Below are positions 26,001 through 40,300 of a stretch of 64,000 bases of DNA, piece after piece. The stretch comes from Ophiura sarsii (Eukaryota; Echinodermata; Ophiuroidea; Amphilepidida; Ophiuridae): the NCBI GenBank assembly GCA_035610835.1, contig CM069459.1, positions 58,187,817 through 58,251,816 on the forward strand, in the 5' to 3' direction. Position 1 is the stretch's first letter; each line of letters starts with the position of its first letter. A program made the position numbers and the translations under genes. The notes below the pieces were generated by a model. The model was not told the DNA's origin. It did not search any database and saw nothing but the letters and a program-made list of their open reading frames with translations.

Positions 26001-29000
26001 TAATGCTACCTTGCTAGCTGCTCTATGCGCCCGATACGAGCAAAAATTAGATTTCGATGAAAAATTTCAAAGTGATGTAAAAACACAATTCGATTTTTAT
26101 GAAAAATTTAAAAGTGATGTAAAAACACATCCGTGTTGATTTCCGACTTTTCCTGAGTAATGCTACCTTGCTAGCTGCTCTATGCGCCCGATACGAGCAA
26201 AAATTAGATTTCGATGAAAAATTTAAAAGTGATGTAAAAACACAATTCGATTTTTATGAAAAATTTAAAAGTGATGTAAAAACACATCCGTGTTGATTTC
26301 CGACTTTTCCTGAGTAATGCTACCTTGCTAGCTGCTCTATGCGCCCGATACGAGCAAAAATTAGATTTCGATGAAAAATTTCAAAGTGATGTAAAAACAC
26401 AATTCGATTTTTATGAAAAATTTAAAAGTGATGTAAAAACACATCCGTGTTGATTTCCGACTTTTCCTGAGTAATGCTACCTTGCTAGCTGCTCTATGCG
26501 CCCGATACGAGCAAAAATTAGATTTCGATGAAAAATTTAAAAGTGATGTAAAAACACAATTCGATTTTTATGAAAAATTTAAAAGTGATGTAAAAACACA
26601 TCTGTGTTGATTTCCGACTTTTCCTGAGTAATGCTACCTTGCTAGCTGCTCTATGCGCCCGATACGAGCAAAAATTAGATTTGGATGAAAAATTTCAAAG
26701 TGATGTAAAAACACAATTCGATTTTTATGAAAAATTTAAAAGTGATGTAAAAACACATCCGTGTTGATTTCCGACTTTTCCTGAGTAATGCTACCTTGCT
26801 AGCTGCTCTATGCGCCCGATACGAGCAAAAATTAGATTTCGATGAAAAATTTCAAAGTGATGTAAAAACACAATTCGATTTTTATGAAAAATTTAAAAGT
26901 GATGTAAAAACACATCTGTGTTGATTTCCGACTTTTGCTGAGTAATGCTACCTTGCTAGCTGCTCTATGCGCCCGATACGATCAAAAATTAGATTTCGAT
27001 GAAAAATTTAAAAGTGATGTAAAAACACATCCGTGTTGATTTCCGACTTTTCCTGAGTAATGCTACCTTGCTAGCTGCTCTATGCGCCCGATACGAGCAA
27101 AAATTAGATTTCGATGAAAAATTTAAAAGTGATGTAAAAACACATCCGTGTTGATTTCCGACTTTTCCTGAGTAATGCTACCTTGCTAGCTGCTCTATGC
27201 GCCCGATACGAGCAAAAATTAGATTTCGATGAAAAATTTAAAAGTGATGTAAAAACACAATTCGATTTTTATGAAAAATTTAAAAGTGATTTAAAAACAC
27301 ATCCGTGTTGATTTCCGACTTTTCCTGAGTAATGCTACCTTGCTAGCTGCTCTATGCGCCCGATACGAGCAAAAATTAGATTTCGATGAAAAATTTCAAA
27401 GTGATGTAAAAACACAATTCGATTTTTTTGAAAAATTTAAAAGTGATGTAAAAACACAATTCGATTTTTATGAAAAATTTAAAAGTGATGTAAAAACACA
27501 TCTGTGTTGATTTCCGACTTTTGCTGAGTAATGCTACCTTGCTAGCTGCTCTATGCGCCCGATACGATCAAAAATTGGATTTCTATGAAAAATTTCAAAG
27601 TGATGTAAAAGCACAATTCGATTTTTATGAAAAATTTAAAAGTGATGTAAAAACACATCCGTGTTGATTTCCGACTTTTGCTGAGTAATGCTACCTTGCT
27701 AGCTGCTCTATGCGCCCGATACGAGCAAAAATTAGATTTCGATGAAAAATTTCAAAGTGATGTAAAAACACAATTCGATTTTTATGAAAAATTTAAAAGT
27801 GATGTAAAAACACATCCGTGTTGATTTCCGACTTTTCCTGAGTAATGCTACCTTGCTAGCTGCTCTATGCGCCCGATACGAGCAAAAATTAGATTTCGAT
27901 GAAAAATTTCAAAGTGATGTAAAAACACAATTCGATTTTTATGAAAAATTTAAAAGTGATGTAAAAACAGATCCGTGTTGATTTCCGACTTTTCCTGAGT
28001 AATGCTACCTTGCTAGCTGCTCTATGCGCCCGATACGAGCAAAAATTAGATTTCGATGAAAAATTTAAAAGTGATGTAAAAACACAATTCGATTTTTATG
28101 AAAAATTTAAAAGTGATGTAAAAACACATCCGTGTTGATTTCCGACTTTTCCTGAGTAATGCTACCTTGCTAGCTGCTCTATGCGCCCGATACGAGCAAA
28201 AATTAGATTTCGATGAAAAATTTCAAAGTGATGTAAAAACACAATTCGATTTTTATGAAAAATTTAAAAGTGATGTAAAAACACATCCGTGTTGATTTCC
28301 GACTTTTCCTGAGTAATGCTACCTTGCTAGCTGCTCTATGCGCCCGATACGAGCAAAAATTAGATTTCGATGAAAAATTTAAAAGTGATGTAAAAACACA
28401 ATTCGATTTTTATGAAAAATTTAAAAGTGATGTAAAAACACATCTGTGTTGATTTCCGACTTTTCCTGAGTAATGCTACCTTGCTAGCTGCTCTATGCGC
28501 CCGATACGAGCAAAAATTAGATTTGGATGAAAAATTTCAAAGTGATGTAAAAACACAATTCGATTTTTATGAAAAATTTAAAAGTGATGTAAAAACACAT
28601 CCGTGTTGATTTCCGACTTTTCCTGAGTAATGCTACCTTGCTAGCTGCTCTATGCGCCCGATACGAGCAAAAATTAGATTTCGATGAAAAATTTCAAAGT
28701 GATGTAAAAACACAATTCGATTTTTATGAAAAATTTAAAAGTGATGTAAAAACACATCTGTGTTGATTTCCGACTTTTGCTGAGTAATGCTACCTTGCTA
28801 GCTGCTCTATGCGCCCGATACGATCAAAAATTGGATTTCTATGAAAAATTTCAAAGTGATGTAAAAGCACAATTCGATTTTTATGAAAAATTTAAAAGTG
28901 ATGTAAAAACACATCCGTGTTGATTTCCGACTTTTGCTGAGTAATGCTACCTTGCTAGCTGCTCTATGCGCATGATACGAGCAAAAATTAGATTTCGATG

Positions 29001-32000
29001 AAAAATTTCAAAGTGATGTAAAAACACAATTCGATTTTTATGAAAAATTTAAAAGTGATGTAAAAACACATCCGTGTTGATTTCCGACTTTTCCTGAGTA
29101 ATGCTACCTTGCTAGCTGCTCTATGCGCCCGATACGAGCAAAAATTAGATTTCGATGAAAAATTTCAAAGTGATGTAAAAACACAATTCGATTTTTATGA
29201 AAAATTTAAAAGTGATGTAAAAACACATCCGTGTTGATTTCCGACTTTTCCTGAGTAATGCTACCTTGCTAGCTGCTCTATGCGCCCGATACGAGCAAAA
29301 ATTAGATTTCGATGAAAAATTTCAAAGTGATGTAAAAATACAATTCGATTTTTTTGAAAAATTTAAAAGTGATGTAAAAACACAATTCGATTTTTATGAA
29401 AAATTTAAAAGTGATGTAAAAACACATCTGTGTTGATTTCCGACTTTTGCTGAGTAATGCTACCTTGCTAGCTGCTCTATGCGCCCGATACGATCAAAAA
29501 TTAGATTTCGATGAAAAATTTAAAAGTGATGTAAAAACACATCCGTGTTGATTTCCGACTTTTCCTGAGTAATGCTACCTTGCTAGCTGCTCTATGCGCC
29601 CGATACGAGCAAAAATTAGATTTCGATGAAAAATTTAAAAGTGATGTAAAAACACATCCGTGTTGATTTCCGACTTTTCCTGAGTAATAATACCTTGCTA
29701 GCTGCTCTATGCGCCCGATACGAGCAAAAATTAGATTTCGATGAAAAATTTAAAAGTGATGTAAAAACACAATTCGATTTTTATGAAAAATTTAAAAGTG
29801 ATGTAAAAACACATCCGTGTTGATTTCCGACTTTTCCTGAGTAATGCTACCTTGCTAGCTGCTCTATGCGCCCGATACGAGCAAAAATTAGATTTCGATG
29901 AAAAATTTAAAAGTGATGTAAAAACACAATTCGATTTTTATGAAAAATTTAAAAGTGATGTAAAAACACATCCGTGTTGATTTCCGACTTTTCCTGAGTA
30001 ATGCTACCTTGCTAGCTGCTCTATGCGCCCGATACGAGCAAAAATTAGATTTCGATGAAAAATTTAAAAGTGATGTAAAAACACATCCGTGTTGATTTCC
30101 GACTTTTCCTGAGTAATGCTACCTTGCTAGCTGCTCTATGCGCCCGATACGAGCAAAAATTAGATTTCGATGAAAAATTTCAAAGTGATGTAAAAACACA
30201 ATTCGATTTTTATGAAAAATTTAAAAGTGATGTAAAAACAGATCCGTGTTGATTTCCGACTTTTCCTGAGTAATGCTACCTTGCTAGCTGCTCTATGCGC
30301 CCGATACGAGCAAAAATTAGATTTCGATGAAAAATTTAAAAGTGATGTAAAAACACAATTCGATTTTTATGAAAAATTTAAAAGTGATGTAAAAACACAT
30401 CCGTGTTGATTTCCGACTTTTCCTGAGTAATGCTACCTTGCTAGCTGCTCTATGCGCCCGATACGAGCAAAAATTAGATTTCGATGAAAAATTTCAAAGT
30501 GATGTAAAAACACAATTCGATTTTTATGAAAAATTTAAAAGTGATGTAAAAACACATCCGTGTTGATTTCCGACTTTTCCTGAGTAATGCTACCTTGCTA
30601 GCTGCTCTATGCGCCCGATACGAGCAAAAATTAGATTTCGATGAAAAATTTAAAAGTGATGTAAAAACACAATTCGATTTTTATGAAAAATTTAAAAGTG
30701 ATGTAAAAACACATCTGTGTTGATTTCCGACTTTTCCTGAGTAATGCTACCTTGCTAGCTGCTCTATGCGCCCGATACGAGCAAAAATTAGATTTGGATG
30801 AAAAATTTCAAAGTGATGTAAAAACACAATTCGATTTTTATGAAAAATTTAAAAGTGATGTAAAAACACATCCGTGTTGATTTCCGACTTTTCCTGAGTA
30901 ATGCTACCTTGCTAGCTGCTCTATGCGCCCGATACGAGCAAAAATTAGATTTCGATGAAAAATTTCAAAGTGATGTAAAAACACAATTCGATTTTTATGA
31001 AAAATTTAAAAGTGATGTAAAAACACATCTGTGTTGATTTCCGACTTTTGCTGAGTAATGCTACCTTGCTAGCTGCTCTATGCGCCCGATACGATCAAAA
31101 ATTGGATTTCTATGAAAAATTTCAAAGTGATGTAAAAGCACAATTCGATTTTTATGAAAAATTTAAAAGTGATGTAAAAACACATCCGTGTTGATTTCCG
31201 ACTTTTCCTGAGTAATGCTACCTTGCTAGCTGCTCTATGCGCCCGATACGAGCAAAAATTAGATTTCGATGAAAAATTTCAAAGTGATGTAAAAACACAA
31301 TTCGATTTTTATGAAAAATTTAAAAGTGATGTAAAAACACATCCGTGTTGATTTCCGACTTTTCCTGAGTAATGCTACCTTGCTAGCTGCTCTATGCGCC
31401 CGATACGAGCAAAAATTAGATTTCGATGAAAAATTTCAAAGTGATGTAAAAATACAATTCGATTTTTTTGAAAAATTTAAAAGTGATGTAAAAACACAAT
31501 TCGATTTTTATGAAAAATTTAAAAGTGATGTAAAAACACATCTGTGTTGATTTCCGACTTTTGCTGAGTAATGCTACCTTGCTAGCTGCTCTATGCGCCC
31601 GATACGATCAAAAATTAGATTTCGATGAAAAATTTAAAAGTGATGTAAAAACACATCCGTGTTGATTTCCGACTTTTCCTGAGTAATGCTACCTTGCTAG
31701 CTGCTCTATGCGCCCGATACGAGCAAAAATTAGATTTCGATGAAAAATTTAAAAGTGATGTAAAAACACATCCGTGTTGATTTCCGACTTTTCCTGAGTA
31801 ATGCTACCTTGCTAGCTGCTCTATGCGCCCGATACGAGCAAAAATTAGATTTCGATGAAAAATTTAAAAGTGATGTAAAAACACAATTCGATTTTTATGA
31901 AAAATTTAAAAGTGATGTAAAAACACATCCGTGTTGATTTCCGACTTTTCCTGAGTAATGCTACCTTGCTAGCTGCTCTATGCGCCCGATACGAGCAAAA

Positions 32001-33439
32001 ATTAGATTTCGATGAAAAATTTCAAAGTGATGTAAAAACACAATTCGATTTTTTTGAAAAATTTAAAAGTGATGTAAAAACACAATTCGATTTTTATGAA
32101 AAATTTAAAAGTGATGTAAAAACACATCTGTGTTGATTTCCGACTTTTGCTGAGTAATGCTACCTTGCTAGCTGCTCTATGCGCCCGATACGATCAAAAA
32201 TTGGATTTCTATGAAAAATTTCAAAGTGATGTAAAAGCACAATTCGATTTTTATGAAAAATTTAAAAGTGATGTAAAAACACATCCGTGTTGATTTCCGA
32301 CTTTTGCTGAGTAATGCTACCTTGCTAGCTGCTCTATGCGCCCGATACGAGCAAAAATTAGATTTCGATGAAAAATTTCAAAGTGATGTAAAAACACAAT
32401 TCGATTTTTATGAAAAATTTAAAAGTGATGTAAAAACACATCCGTGTTGATTTCCGACTTTTCCTGAGTAATGCTACCTTGCTAGCTGCTCTATGCGCCC
32501 GATACGAGCAAAAATTAGATTTCGATGAAAAATTTCAAAGTGATGTAAAAACACAATTCGATTTTTATGAAAAATTTAAAAGTGATGTAAAAACAGATCC
32601 GTGTTGATTTCCGACTTTTCCTGAGTAATGCTACCTTGCTAGCTGCTCTATGCGCCCGATACGAGCAAAAATTAGATTTCGATGAAAAATTTAAAAGTGA
32701 TGTAAAAACACAATTCGATTTTTATGAAAAATTTAAAAGTGATGTAAAAACACATCCGTGTTGATTTCCGACTTTTCCTGAGTAATGCTACCTTGCTAGC
32801 TGCTCTATGCGCCCGATACGAGCAAAAATTAGATTTCGATGAAAAATTTCAAAGTGATGTAAAAACACAATTCGATTTTTATGAAAAATTTAAAAGTGAT
32901 GTAAAAACACATCCGTGTTGATTTCCGACTTTTCCTGAGTAATGCTACCTTGCTAGCTGCTCTATGCGCCCGATACGAGCAAAAATTAGATTTCGATGAA
33001 AAATTTAAAAGTGATGTAAAAACACAATTCGATTTTTATGAAAAATTTAAAAGTGATGTAAAAACACATCTGTGTTGATTTCCGACTTTTCCTGAGTAAT
33101 GCTACCTTGCTAGCTGCTCTATGCGCCCGATACGAGCAAAAATTAGATTTGGATGAAAAATTTCAAAGTGATGTAAAAACACAATTCGATTTTTATGAAA
33201 AATTTAAAAGTGATGTAAAAACACATCCGTGTTGATTTCCGACTTTTCCTGAGTAATGCTACCTTGCTAGCTGCTCTATGCGCCCGATACGAGCAAAAAT
33301 TAGATTTCGATGAAAAATTTCAAAGTGATGTAAAAACACAATTCGATTTTTATGAAAAATTTAAAAGTGATGTAAAAACACATCTGTGTTGATTTCCGAC
33401 TTTTGCTGAGTAATGCTACCTTGCTAGCTGCTCTATGCG
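22346..33439 (+). repeat. 6468-bp HOR (22346-28813 full, 28814-33439 partial)
   Basis: Positions 22346-26971 and 28814-33439 carry the same monomer string at an offset of 6468: Mv Mcat M L S S M M S M M M M Mgg M Mv M L S S M L Mv M M M M M Mgg M, where Mgg has AGATTTGGATG (24324, 26680, 30792, 33149 regions). Private differences include CCTTTCCTGAG near 23090, absent in the second copy, and GAGTAATAATACC near 29683, absent in the first. One M unit (26030 versus 32498) differs in ACACATCCG versus ACAGATCCG. Confidence 0.88.
25130..28813 (+). repeat. 1842-bp tandem duplication (25130-26971 and 26972-28813)
   Basis: Each copy has 12 monomers, S S M L Mv M M M M M Mgg M. The same string appears a third time at 31598-33439, as part of the partial second copy of the 6468-bp repeat. 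Thus the 6468-bp period contains a younger internal doubling of its 3' part. GATTTAAAAACAC near 27289 is private to the second copy. Confidence 0.86.
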
Positions 33440-35993
33440 CCCGATACGATCAAAAATTGGATTTCTATGAAAAATTTCAAAGTGATGTAAAAGCACAATT
33501 CGATTTTTATGAAAAATTTAAAAGTGATGTAAAAACACATCCGTGTTGATTTCCGACTTTTGCTGAGTAATGCTACCTTGCTAGCTGCTCTATGCGCATG
33601 ATACGAGCAAAAATTAGATTTCGATGAAAAATTTCAAAGTGATGTAAAAACACAATTCGATTTTTATGAAAAATTTAAAAGTGATGTAAAAACACATCCG
33701 TGTTGATTTCCGACTTTTCCTGAGTAATGCTACCTTGCTAGCTGCTCTATGCGCCCGATACGAGCAAAAATTAGATTTCGATGAAAAATTTCAAAGTGAT
33801 GTAAAAACACAATTCGATTTTTATGAAAAATTTAAAAGTGATGTAAAAACACATCCGTGTTGATTTCCGACTTTTCCTGAGTAATGCTACCTTGCTAGCT
33901 GCTCTATGCGCCCGATACGAGCAAAAATTAGATTTCGATGAAAAATTTCAAAGTGATGTAAAAATACAATTCGATTTTTTTGAAAAATTTAAAAGTGATG
34001 TAAAAACACAATTCGATTTTTATGAAAAATTTAAAAGTGATGTAAAAACACATCTGTGTTGATTTCCGACTTTTGCTGAGTAATGCTACCTTGCTAGCTG
34101 CTCTATGCGCCCGATACGATCAAAAATTAGATTTCGATGAAAAATTTAAAAGTGATGTAAAAACACATCCGTGTTGATTTCCGACTTTTCCTGAGTAATG
34201 CTACCTTGCTAGCTGCTCTATGCGCCCGATACGAGCAAAAATTAGATTTCGATGAAAAATTTAAAAGTGATGTAAAAACACAATTCGATTTTTATGAAAA
34301 ATTTAAAAGTGATGTAAAAACACATCCGTGTTGATTTCCGACTTTTCCTGAGTAATGCTACCTTGCTAGCTGCTCTATGCGCCCGATACGAGCAAAAATT
34401 AGATTTCGATGAAAAATTTCAAAGTGATGTAAAAACACAATTCGATTTTTTTGAAAAATTTAAAAGTGATGTAAAAACACAATTAGATTTTTATGAAAAA
34501 TTTAAAAGTGATGTAAAAACACATCCGTGTTGATTTCCGACTTTTCCTGAGTAATGCTACCTTGCTAGCTGCTCTATGCGCCCGATACGAGCAAAAATTA
34601 GATTTCGATGAAAAATTTAAAAGTGATGTAAAAACACAATTCGATTTTTATGAAAAATTTAAAAGTGATGTAAAAACACATCTGTGTTGATTTCCGACTT
34701 TTCCTGAGTAATGCTACCTTGCTAGCTGCTCTATGCGCCCGATACGAGCAAAAATTAGATTTCGATGAAAAATTTCAAAGTGATGTAAAAACACAATTCG
34801 ATTTTTATGAAAAATTTAAAAGTGATGTAAAAACACATCCGTGTTGATTTCCGACTTTTCCTGAGTAATGCTACCTTGCTAGCTGCTCTATGCGCCCGAT
34901 ACGAGCAAAAATTAGATTTCGATGAAAAATTTCAAAGTGATGTAAAAACACAATTCGATTTTTATGAAAAATTTAAAAGTGATGTAAAAACACATCTGTG
35001 TTGATTTCCGACTTTTGCTGAGTAATGCTACCTTGCTAGCTGCTCTATGCGCCCGATACGATCAAAAATTGGATTTCTATGAAAAATTTCAAAGTGATGT
35101 AAAAGCACAATTCGATTTTTATGAAAAATTTAAAAGTGATGTAAAAACACATCCGTGTTGATTTCCGACTTTTGCTGAGTAATGCTACTTTGCTAGCTGC
35201 TCTATGCGCATGATACGAGCAAAAATTAGATTTCGATGAAAAATTTCAAAGTGATGTAAAAACACAATTCGATTTTTATGAAAAATTTAAAAGTGATGTA
35301 AAAACACATCCGTGTTGATTTCCGACTTTTCCTGAGTAATGCTACCTTGCTAGCTACTCTATGCGCCCGATACGAGCAAAAATTAGATTTCGATGAAAAA
35401 TTTCAAAGTGATGTAAAAACACAATTCGATTTTTATGAAAAATTTAAAAGTGATGTAAAAACAGATCCGTGTTGATTTCCGACTTTTCCTGAGTAATGCT
35501 ACCTTGCTAGCTGCTCTATGCGCCCGATACGAGCAAAAATTAGATTTCGATGAAAAATTTCAAAGTGATGTAAAAATACAATTCGATTTTTTTGAAAAAT
35601 TTAAAAGTGATGTAAAAACACAATTCGATTTTTATGAAAAATTTAAAAGTGATGTAAAAACACATCTGTGTTGATTTCCGACTTTTGCTGAGTAATGCTA
35701 CCTTGCTAGCTGCTCTATGCGCCCGATACGATCAAAAATTAGATTTCGATGAAAAATTTAAAAGTGATGTAAAAACACATCCGTGTTGATTTCCGACTTT
35801 TCCTGAGTAATGCTACCTTGCTAGCTGCTCTATGCGCCCGATACGAGCAAAAATTAGATTTCGATGAAAAATTTAAAAGTGATGTAAAAACACAATTCGA
35901 TTTTTTTGAAAAATTTAAAAGTGATGTAAAAACACATCCGTGTTGATTTCCGACTTTTCCTGAGTAATGCTACCTTGCTAGCTGCTCTATGCG
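33440..35993 (+). repeat. Irregular array A segment with private variants
   Basis: Sixteen monomers start at 33440, 33597, 33754, 33911, 34110, 34225, 34382, 34581, 34738, 34895, 35052, 35209, 35366, 35523, 35722 and 35837. They follow the usual order but do not form a clean long HOR with neighbours. Private changes accumulate here: AATTAGATTTTTATG near 34482, GCTACTTTGCTAGC near 35186 and GCTAGCTACTC near 35350. The unit at 35837 has the seven-T middle module but lacks the last module, an exchange product not noticed elsewhere in the window. Confidence 0.78.
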
Positions 35994-37333
35994 CCCGATA
36001 CGAGCAAAAATTAGATTTCGATGAAAAATTTCAAAGTGATGTAAAAACACAATTCGATTTTTTTGAAAAATTTAAAAGTGATGTAAAAACACAATTCGAT
36101 TTTTATGAAAAATTTAAAAGTGATGTAAAAACACATCTGTGTTGATTTCCGACTTTTGCTGAGTAATGCTACCTTGCTAGCTGCTCTATGCGCCCGATAC
36201 GATCAAAAATTGGATTTCTATGAAAAATTTCAAAGTGATGTAAAAGCACAATTCGATTTTTATGAAAAATTTAAAAGTGATGTAAAAACACATCCGTGTT
36301 GATTTCCGACTTTTCCTGAGTAATGCTACCTTGCTAGCTGCTCTATGCGCCCGATACGAGCAAAAATTAGATTTCGATGAAAAATTTCAAAGTGATGTAA
36401 AAACACAATTCGATTTTTTTGAAAAATTTAAAAGTGATGTAAAAACACAATTCGATTTTTATGAAAAATTTAAAAGTGATGGAAAAACACATCTGTGTTG
36501 ATTTCCGACTTTTGCTGAGTAATGCTACCTTGCTAGCTGCTCTATGCGCCCGATACGATCAAAAATTAGATTTCGATGAAAAATTTAAAAGTGATGTAAA
36601 AACACATCCGTGTTGATTTCCGACTTTTCCTGAGTAATGCTACCTTGCTAGCTGCTCTATGCGCCCGATACGAGCAAAAATTAGATTTCGATGAAAAATT
36701 TCAAAGTGATGTAAAAACACAATTCGATTTTTTTGAAAAATTTAAAAGTGATGTAAAAACACAATTCGATTTTTATGAAAAATTTAAAAGTGATGTAAAA
36801 ACACATCTGTGTTGATTTCCGACTTTTGCTGAGTAATGCTACCTTGCTAGCTGCTCTATGCGCCCGATACGATCAAAAATTGGATTTCTATGAAAAATTT
36901 CAAAGTGATGTAAAAGCACAATTCGATTTTTATGAAAAATTTAAAAGTGATGTAAAAACACATCCGTGTTGATTTCCGACTTTTCCTGAGTAATGCTACC
37001 TTGCTAGCTGCTCTATGCGCCCGATACGAGCAAAAATTAGATTTCGATGAAAAATTTCAAAGTGATGTAAAAACACAATTCGATTTTTTTGAAAAATTTA
37101 AAAGTGATGTAAAAACACAATTCGATTTTTATGAAAAATTTAAAAGTGATGGAAAAACACATCTGTGTTGATTTCCGACTTTTGCTGAGTAATGCTACCT
37201 TGCTAGCTGCTCTATGCGCCCGATACGATCAAAAATTAGATTTCGATGAAAAATTTAAAAGTGATGTAAAAACACATCCGTGTTGATTTCCGACTTTTCC
37301 TGAGTAATGCTACCTTGCTAGCTGCTCTATGCG
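35994..37333 (+). repeat. 670-bp L-Mv-L-S tandem duplication (35994-36663 and 36664-37333)
   Basis: Four monomers (199+157+199+115 = 670 bp) occur twice. Both copies carry the GATGGAAAAAC mark, at 36478 and 37148. The total length equals that of the unrelated 670-bp tetramer at 21676-23015, but the monomer composition differs, so the equal length is a coincidence of unit sizes. Confidence 0.87.
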
Positions 37334-40300
37334 CCCGATACGAGCAAAAATTAGATTTCGATGAAAAATTTAAAAGTGATGTAAAAACACAATTCGATTT
37401 TTATGAAAAATTTAAAAGTGATGTAAAAACACATCCGTGTTGATTTCCGACTTTTCCTGAGTAATGCTACCTTGCTAGCTGCTCTATGCGCCCGATACGA
37501 GCAAAAATTAGATTTCGATGAAAAATTTCAAAGTGATGTAAAAACACAATTCGATTTTTTTGAAAAATTTAAAAGTGATGTAAAAACACAATTCGATTTT
37601 TATGAAAAATTTAAAAGTGATGTAAAAACACATCTGTGTTGATTTCCGACTTTTGCTGAGTAATGCTACCTTGCTAGCTGCTCTATGCGCCCGATACGAT
37701 CAAAAATTGGATTTCTATGAAAAATTTCAAAGTGATGTAAAAGCACAATTCGATTTTTATGAAAAATTTAAAAGTGATGTAAAAACACATCCGTGTTGAT
37801 TTCCGACTTTTGCTGAGTAATGCTACCTTGCTAGCTGCTCTATGCGCCCGATACGAGCAAAAATTAGATTTCGATGAAAAATTTCAAAGTGATGTAAAAA
37901 CACAATTCGATTTTTATGAAAAATTTAAAAGTGATGTAAAAACACATCCGTGTTGATTTCCGACTTTTCCTGAGTAATGCTACCTTGCTAGCTGCTCTAT
38001 GCGCCCGATACGAGCAAAAATTAGATTTCGATGAAAAATTTCAAAGTGATGTAAAAACACAATTCGATTTTTATGAAAAATTTAAAAGTGATGTAAAAAC
38101 AGATCCGTGTTGATTTCCGACTTTTCCTGAGTAATGCTACCTTGCTAGCTGCTCTATGCGCCCGATACGAGCAAAAATTAGATTTCGATGAAAAATTTAA
38201 AAGTGATGTAAAAACACAATTCGATTTTTATGAAAAATTTAAAAGTGATGTAAAAACACATCCGTGTTGATTTCCGACTTTTCCTGAGTAATGCTACCTT
38301 GCTAGCTGCTCTATGCGCCCGATACGAGCAAAAATTAGATTTCGATGAAAAATTTCAAAGTGATGTAAAAACACAATTCGATTTTTTTGAAAAATTTAAA
38401 AGTGATGTAAAAACACAATTCGATTTTTATGAAAAATTTGAAAGTGATGTAAAAACACATCTGTGTTGATTTCCGACTTTTGCTGAGTAATGCTACCTTG
38501 CTAGCTGCTCTATGCGCCCGATACGATCAAAAATTGGATTTCTATGAAAAATTTCAAAGTGATGTAAAAGTACAATTCGATTTTTATGAAAAATTTAAAA
38601 GTGATGTAAAAACACATCCGTGTTGATTTCCGACTTTTGCTGAGTAATGCTACCTTGCTAGCTGCTCTATGCGCCCGATACGAGCAAAAATTAGATTTCG
38701 ATGAAAAATTTCAAAGTGATGTAAAAACACAATTCGATTTTTATGAAAAATTTAAAAGTGATGTAAAAACAGATCCGTGTTGATTTCCGACTTTTCCTGA
38801 GTAATGCTACCTTGCTAGCTGCTCTATGCGCCCGATACGAGCAAAAATTAGATTTCGATGAAAAATTTCAAAGTGATGTAAAAACACAATTCGATTTTTA
38901 TGAAAAATTTAAAAGTGATGTAAAAACACATCCGTGTTGATTTCCGACTTTTCCTGAGTAATGCTACCTTGCTAGCTGCTCTATGCGCCCGATACGAGCA
39001 AAAATTAGATTTCGATGAAAAATTTCAAAGTGATGTAAAAACACAATTCGATTTTTTTGAAAAATTTAAAAGTGATGTAAAAACACAATTCGATTTTTAT
39101 GAAAAATTTAAAAGTGATGTAAAAACACATCTGTGTTGATTTCCGACTTTTGCTGAGTAATGCTACCTTGCTAGCTGCTCTATGCGCCCGATACGATCGA
39201 AAATTAGATTTCGATGAAAAATTTAAAAGTTATGTAAAAACACATCCGTGTTGATTTCCGACTTTTCCTGAGTAATGCTACCTTGCTAGCTGCTCTATGC
39301 GCCCGATACGAGCAAAAATTAGATTTCGATGAAAAATTTAAAAGTGATGTAAAAACACATCCGTGTTGATTTCCGACTTTTCCTGAGTAATGCTACCTTG
39401 CTAGCTGCTCTATGCGCCCGATACGAGCAAAAATTAGATTTCGATGAAAAATTTAAAAGTGATGTAAAAACACAATTCGATTTTTATGAAAAATTTAAAA
39501 GTGATGTAAAAACACATCTGTGTTAATTTCCGACTTTTCCTGAGTAATGCTACCTTGCTAGCTGCTCTATGCGCCCGATACGAGCAAAAATTAGATTTCG
39601 ATGAAAAATTTCAAAGTGATGTAAAAACACAATTCGATTTTTATGAAAAATTTAAAAGTGATGTAAAAACAAATCCGTGTTGATTTCCGACTTTTCCTGA
39701 GTAATGCTACCTTGCTAGCTGCTCTATGCGCCCGATACGAGCAAAAATTAGATTTCGATGAAAAATTTCAAAGTGATGTAAAAACACAATTCGATTTTTA
39801 TGAAAAATTTAAAAGTGATGTAAAAACACATCTGTGTTGATTTCCGACTTTTGCTGAGTAATGCTACCTTGCTAGCTGCTCTATGCGCCCGATACGATCA
39901 AAAATTGGATTTCTATGAAAAATTTCAAAGTGATGTAAAAGCACAATTCGATTTTTATGAAAAATTTAAAAGTGATGTAAAAACACATCCGTGTTGATTT
40001 CCGACTTTTGCTGAGTAATGCTACCTTGCTAGCTGCTCTATGCGCATGATACGAGCAAAAATTAGATTTCGATGAAAAATTTCAAAGTGATGTAAAAACA
40101 CAATTCGATTTTTATGAAAAATTTAAAAGTGATGTAAAAACACATCCGTGTTGATTTCCGACTTTTCCTGAGTAATGCTACCTTGCTAGCTGCTCTATGC
40201 GCCCGATACGAGCAAAAATTAGATTTCGATGAAAAATTTCAAAGTGATGTAAAAACACAATTCGATTTTTATGAAAAATTTAAAAGTGATGTAAAAACAG

